A stretch of DNA of 64,000 bases from Modestobacter italicus (GTDB lineage: Bacteria; Actinomycetota; Actinomycetes; Mycobacteriales; Geodermatophilaceae). The notes beneath the pieces were generated by a model that saw only the letters and a list, made by a program, of their open reading frames with translations, was not told the DNA's origin and searched no databases. Shown piece after piece: positions 60,739 to 64,000 of the stretch (positions are counted from its first letter, which is position 1; every line of letters begins with the position of its first letter). Made by a program: the position numbers and the translations under genes. The stretch covers positions 1-64,000 of the forward strand of contig NZ_JABGCJ010000004.1 in the NCBI RefSeq assembly GCF_019799965.1. Reading direction: 5' to 3'.

Positions 60739-61892
60739 CGGCCGATCGTCGCAGACCGGACGGCGCGCACGCGGTCACGGGCCGCGGCCTGGGTGTCGTC
60801 GAGGCCCGCCGGGGCGTCGTCGGGGTCGATGGCGGCGGTCGCCTCCCCCACGGCCAGCGCCGCGTCCTGGGCGACCGACTGCTTCACCAGGGCCAGCGCG
60901 ACCATGCCCAGCTCGTGGTGCCGCACCGCGGTGCCCACCCGGCCGACCTCGCGGGTGCCGCTGGTGACCGGCGTGCCGGGGGCGGGCAGCGACTCGCTCA
61001 TCCCGTCCAGGTGCAGCAGCACCAGCCGCCGCGGCGGGCGGCCGAGGTTGTGCACCCGGGCCACCGTCTCCTGGCCGCGGTAGCAGCCCTTGTCCAGGTG
61101 GACGGCGGTGTGCAGCCACTCCAGCTCGTTGGGGATGGTGCGGTGGTCGGAGTCGACCCCGGCGCGCGGCCGGCGGGCCTCCACCCGCAGCGCCTCGTAG
61201 GCGTCCAGCCCGGCCAGCACCGCGCCGCCGGAGAGCAGGGCGTCGGCGCGGGCGGCGAGCTCGGCGCGGGGCACGAGCAGGTCGACCACCGCCGCCGTCC
61301 CGTCGCCGATCGCCGGCATCCGGCGGGCCCAGCCGCCGCCGTCCAGCGGGACGACGGAGTACGGCCCCTCGGGCACCGGCCAGCCGGCCGCGGCCAGGAC
61401 GGCGTCCCCGCGGGGGCCGACGAGGGACAGCAGCGCCCACGCACCGGTCACGAGCTCCGGGTCGACCCGCAGCATGAACCGCATCTTCTGCAGGAAGCCG
61501 GTCAGCGCGGCACCGGCGCCCGGCTCGACGTCGGCCCAGGTGGTGCCGGCCAGCTCGGTGAGCACGACGTGGTGCTCCACGCGGCCGTTCGGGTCGAGCA
61601 CCAGGGCCTCGGCACCGGTCGCGTCGCCGAGGCGCTCCAGGTGCTGGCTGGTCAGGCTGTGCAGCCAGGAGAGCCGGTCGGCGCCGGGGACCACGAGCAC
61701 GTCACGGTCACTGCGGTCGACCAGCCCGGCACCCTCGGCGAGCCGGCGCTGCTCGGGCAGCGGCTCCCCGTAGTGGGCCGCGACCGGGCCACCCCCCTCG
61801 ACGTCGAGGGCGACGGCTCCGGGACGTCGCAGCAGGGGCGACGGCTCGACCCCCGACCCGGTCGCCTGCTCGCCCGTCGTCTCCGCGCTCAT
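60735..61892 (-). CDS. ygfZ: Folate-binding protein YgfZ (GcvT-like)
   Basis: 385 residues. The signature KGCYRGQETVARVHNLGR is present near residue 265, following EVARPRAGVDSD-type sequence (seen as VEARRPRAGVDSDHRTIPNE). YgfZ binds folate and supports iron-sulphur protein assembly or repair. ATG 61892 overlaps the fur-type gene by ATGA. The pabC-like gene on the other side is a common YgfZ neighbour. Confidence 0.92.
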   Translation of the reverse strand: MSAETTGEQATGSGVEPSPLLRRPGAVALDVEGGGPVAAHYGEPLPEQRRLAEGAGLVDRSDRDVLVVPGADRLSWLHSLTSQHLERLGDATGAEALVLDPNGRVEHHVVLTELAGTTWADVEPGAGAALTGFLQKMRFMLRVDPELVTGAWALLSLVGPRGDAVLAAAGWPVPEGPYSVVPLDGGGWARRMPAIGDGTAAVVDLLVPRAELAARADALLSGGAVLAGLDAYEALRVEARRPRAGVDSDHRTIPNELEWLHTAVHLDKGCYRGQETVARVHNLGRPPRRLVLLHLDGMSESLPAPGTPVTSGTREVGRVGTAVRHHELGMVALALVKQSVAQDAALAVGEATAAIDPDDAPAGLDDTQAAARDRVRAVRSATIGR

Positions 61893-62341
61893 GCGTTCTC
61901 CTTCTCCGCGCAGGCTCGACAGGTGCCGGACAGCGCCACGTGGCCCACGTCCAGGGTGAAACCCAGCTCGGTGCCCAGACGTTCCGCCGCCGCGTCGAGC
62001 ACCGTCGGGTCGACCGAGCTGATCTCACCGCAGGACTGGCAGGCGACGTGCACGTGCCGGTGCTGCTGGCCGGCGTGGTAGATCGGCGCGCCCTTGCCCA
62101 GGTGGGTGTGCCAGACCAGGCCGAGCCGCTCCAGCAGCTCGAGGGTGCGGTAGACCGTCGAGGTGTCCGGGGCCGCGCCGTCCGGCCCGGCGTCGGCGCG
62201 CAGCCGGGCGCCGATCTCCTCGGGGGTGCCGTGCTCCAGGGCGGACACCGCCGCCAGCACCCGCTGCCGCTGGCTGGTCAGCCGCAGCCCACGGGCGCGC
62301 AGCTCGGCCGCCAGGGGTGGCGCGCTCTCCTCACCGGACAC
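61889..62341 (-). CDS. Fur family metalloregulator (Zur/FurB-like)
   Basis: 150 residues. The winged helix shows RLTSQRQRVLAAVSALEHGT and TSTVYRTLELLERLGLV. Metal sites: HRHVHVACQSCGEISSVD and GTCRACAEKENA, a pair of CxxC giving the structural zinc. Zinc sensing (Zur) is likeliest; iron is possible. GTG 62341 has a TAGGCT box 6 nt upstream. It heads the operon with ygfZ, BKACE, rsiG and asparaginase, so that c-di-GMP anti-sigma control may be tied to metal status. Confidence 0.88.
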   Translation of the reverse strand: MSGEESAPPLAAELRARGLRLTSQRQRVLAAVSALEHGTPEEIGARLRADAGPDGAAPDTSTVYRTLELLERLGLVWHTHLGKGAPIYHAGQQHRHVHVACQSCGEISSVDPTVLDAAAERLGTELGFTLDVGHVALSGTCRACAEKENA

Positions 62342-62347
62342 GGTCGG

Positions 62348-62353
62348 AGCCTA
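62348..62353 (-). promoter_or_regulatory. -10 box for the fur-ygfZ-rsiG operon (leaderless type)
   Basis: TAGGCT on the minus strand, 6 nt before GTG 62341. Confidence 0.55.
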
Positions 62354-62379
62354 GTTCGCCGGTACGGCAGGGTGGAGCC

Positions 62380-63225
62380 GTGAGCACCTCGCGAGTGGCG
62401 GTCTGGCGGAACGGCGCGGCCTCGGTGGTCGGCCCGGACGAACCGGTGGTGACCGCGTTCGACCTGGGCCTGGGTCGCGGCGACGGCGTCTTCGAGTCCG
62501 TGCTCGTCGCCGGCGGGACGACGCCGCACCTGGACGCGCACCTGGACCGGCTGCGCCGCTCCACCGGGATCATGGGCCTGACCCACCCCGGTGACGACGC
62601 CGTGCGCGCGATGGTCGCCGCGGTGACCACCGGCTGGCCCGAGGGCACCGAGGGCGCCTGCCGCGTCTTCCTCACCCGCGGCCTCGGCGACGGCACCCCG
62701 CCCACGCTGCTGGCCCTGCTGGCCCCGGTGCCGGCCGAGACGCTGCGGCAGCGGACCGCGGGCATCGCGGTGGTCGCCCTGTCCCTGGGCGTACCGGCCG
62801 ACTTCCGCGCCACCGCTCCCTGGCTGCTCGGCGGGGCGAAGACGCTGTCCTACGCGGTGAACATGGCCGCCCAGCGGCACGCGCACGCCGTGGGCGCCGA
62901 CGACGTCGTCTTCACCTCACTGGAGGGCCGGCTGCTGGAGGGGCCCACCTCGACCGTCGTCTGGGCGGCCGGAGGGCGGCTGCACACCCCACCGGTGGAG
63001 ACCGGGATCCTGCCCGGCACGACCCAGGCCCGGCTGTTCGCCAGGGCGGAGGCCGACGGCTGGCCCACCGCCGTCACCGACGGCACGGTCGAGGACCTGC
63101 ACCGCGCCGAGGCCGTCTGGCTGCTCTCCGGGATCCGTGGCGCCACACCGGTCACCCGGGTGGACGGCGTGGACCGCGGGGACGCCGGGCTCTCCCCACG
63201 AGTTCGGCAACTGCTCGCCCGGTAG
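62380..63225 (+). CDS. Aminotransferase class IV, probable aminodeoxychorismate lyase
   Basis: 281 residues, PLP fold type [22 protein letters not shown] opens the domain, the PLP lysine is in [17 protein letters not shown], and [19 protein letters not shown] gives the conserved Glu. Aminodeoxychorismate lyase (PabC, for p-aminobenzoate and folate) is likeliest, because ygfZ, a folate-binding protein gene, is next door; a branched-chain or D-amino-acid aminotransferase cannot be excluded. GTG 62380 has a weak GGTGGA ribosome-binding site. Confidence 0.82.
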   Translation: MSTSRVAVWRNGAASVVGPDEPVVTAFDLGLGRGDGVFESVLVAGGTTPHLDAHLDRLRRSTGIMGLTHPGDDAVRAMVAAVTTGWPEGTEGACRVFLTRGLGDGTPPTLLALLAPVPAETLRQRTAGIAVVALSLGVPADFRATAPWLLGGAKTLSYAVNMAAQRHAHAVGADDVVFTSLEGRLLEGPTSTVVWAAGGRLHTPPVETGILPGTTQARLFARAEADGWPTAVTDGTVEDLHRAEAVWLLSGIRGATPVTRVDGVDRGDAGLSPRVRQLLAR

Positions 63226-63228
63226 TGT
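63223..63228 (+). promoter_or_regulatory. -10 box for nhaA
   Basis: TAGTGT; its TAG is also the stop codon of the pabC-like gene. Transcription would begin near 63235, leaving a leader of about 60 nt. Confidence 0.5.
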
Positions 63229-63234
63229 GGACCG

Positions 63235-63295
63235 AGGTGCGCCGGGAAGTCTGGTCGGCAACTCCCTTCCCGACCCCGCACATCGGAGCTGCCAC
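63235..63295 (+). ncRNA. Structured nhaA leader, candidate riboswitch
   Basis: GCCG (63241-63244) can pair with CGGC (63256-63259), enclosing GGAAGTCTGGT. Alternatively GGGAAG (63244-63249) can pair with CTTCCC (63266-63271). The pairings overlap at one base, suggesting a pseudoknot or switch. Leaders of nhaA genes in other bacteria include cation-sensing RNAs; whether this is one of them was not tested. Confidence 0.45.
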
Positions 63296-64000
63296 GTGAG
63301 CACACCCACCCGCCTGTTCAGCCGCGGGTCGTACCCGGAGGCCACGCGCATCGCCGCGGTCCTCCGCAAGGAGACCATCGGCGGGGCCCTCCTCCTGGTG
63401 GGCACGGTGATCGCCCTGGTCTGGGCGAACTCGCCCTGGGCGGACTCCTACGAGGCGCTGCGCGACACCCGGGTCGGCCCGGAGTCGCTGCACCTCGACC
63501 TCACCCTCGGCACCTGGGCGGCCGACGGGCTGCTGGCGATCTTCTTCTTCGTGGTCGGCCTCGAGCTCAAGCGCGAGTTCGTCGCCGGAGACCTGCGTGA
63601 ACCCCGGCGGGCGGTCCTCCCGGTCGCCGCCGCGGTCGGCGGCATGGTCGTCCCCGCCGTCCTCTTCGTCCTGGTGAACCTGGGCACCGGCGACGGCGCG
63701 CTGCGCGGCTGGGCCATCCCGACGGCCACCGACATCGCCTTCGCCCTCGCCGTCCTCGCGGTGATCAGCACCCATCTGCCCACTGCGCTGCGCACCTTCC
63801 TGCTGACCCTGGCGGTGGTCGACGACCTGCTCGCCATCACGGTCATCGCGATCTTCTACACCTCCGAGCTGGCGGTCACGCCGCTGTTGCTCTCGCTGAT
63901 CCCGCTCGCCGTCTTCGGGTTCCTCGTGCAGAAGCGGATCCGCTCCTGGTGGCTGCTCATCCCGCTCGCCGTCGTCACCTGGGTGCTGATGCACGAGTCC
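63296..64000 (+). CDS. nhaA: Na+/H+ antiporter NhaA, N-terminal part
   Basis: The frame is open to the window edge (235 codons; a full protein has about 400 or more). It begins at GTG 63296 with [18 protein letters not shown]. Family features: [56 protein letters not shown] and the ion-binding Asp pair in [18 protein letters not shown]. It exchanges sodium (or lithium) for protons across the membrane. The leader has a potential regulatory RNA. Confidence 0.93.
   Translation, partial: MSTPTRLFSRGSYPEATRIAAVLRKETIGGALLLVGTVIALVWANSPWADSYEALRDTRVGPESLHLDLTLGTWAADGLLAIFFFVVGLELKREFVAGDLREPRRAVLPVAAAVGGMVVPAVLFVLVNLGTGDGALRGWAIPTATDIAFALAVLAVISTHLPTALRTFLLTLAVVDDLLAITVIAIFYTSELAVTPLLLSLIPLAVFGFLVQKRIRSWWLLIPLAVVTWVLMHES

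Noticed and set aside
1-64000. CRISPR arrays, rRNA operons, tRNA genes and insertion sequences
   Set aside because: No regularly spaced repeats, no rRNA-like stretches, no convincing cloverleaf with a CCA or T-loop GTTCGA context, and no transposase motifs were noticed; a dedicated scan was not possible.

Overview
This is a very GC-rich (roughly 70-75% by eye) actinobacterial chromosome segment with many GTG starts and stop/start codons that overlap as GTGA or ATGA. Mycothiol synthesis (mshA), the tiny ribosomal protein bS22, SenX3-RegX3, Rex, a BldN-type sigma factor, RsiG and a DUF222 (13E12-type HNH) gene together point to Actinomycetota, most likely the Geodermatophilaceae (Blastococcus, Modestobacter, Geodermatophilus). 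The family assignment is an inference. Gene order from about 14.7 to 58 kb closely follows, as I remember it, the Mycobacterium tuberculosis Rv0474-Rv0529 region.

Layout. 0-1.9 kb: edge of a DUF222 protein, a P-loop kinase-like protein and an aminoglycoside-phosphotransferase-like kinase. 1.9-12.9 kb: menaquinone synthesis (menG, menF, menD, menC, menE, menA), interrupted by a GGDEF-EAL c-di-GMP enzyme and two membrane proteins, one of them a CDP-alcohol phosphatidyltransferase. 12.9-14.6 kb: an Lrp-type regulator and small proteins. 14.7-26.9 kb: one continuous leftward run of twelve genes, rex-hemA-hemC-hemD-hemB-(DUF3093-like)-hemL-phosphatase-tlpA-ccdA-resB-ccsB, headed by a promoter that overlaps a Rex operator. 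Quinone, heme and cytochrome c maturation are thus side by side, and the heme/cytochrome arm is predicted to sense NADH/NAD+. 27-38.7 kb: glutaredoxin, acyl-CoA ligase, BldN-like sigma factor, HAD phosphatase, acyltransferase, epimerase, bS22, a helix-turn-helix regulator, proC, a PfpI protein, ppx and a cysteine-rich protein.

38.6-49.2 kb: a GlxA-type regulator, small proteins, a pair of covarying hairpins, regX3-senX3 divergent from phoU with a PHO box between them, gpmA, an alpha-oxoamine synthase, an MFS exporter, a YbjN protein and mshA. 49.3-53.5 kb: SDR, GNAT, DUF3995, murB and a methyltransferase. 53.5-55.1 kb: a lower-GC insert with an unrecognised membrane protein and a decayed copy of the 5' end of the next gene. 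55.1-58.1 kb: spermidine-synthase-like protein, PspC, DUF2516, an HBHA-like coiled-coil protein and its XRE regulator. 58.2-64 kb: a leftward operon [28 protein letters not shown], then pabC-like and nhaA (cut by the window edge) behind a structured leader.

Most notable: (i) a complete RsiG with two exact c-di-GMP-binding motifs, in the same window as an apparently intact GGDEF-EAL enzyme and a BldN-type sigma factor; (ii) a perfect 18-bp hairpin inside the 5' part of the bldN-like gene; (iii) twin 44-nt hairpins whose stems covary; (iv) the low-GC insert; (v) many genes with a TANNNT box 6-8 nt before the start codon, suggesting leaderless mRNAs; (vi) a possible ligand-sensing leader before nhaA; (vii) in-frame duplications of gene ends across stop codons. 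I saw no rRNA, tRNA, CRISPR array, insertion sequence or origin. This comes from reading alone; no searches were run.
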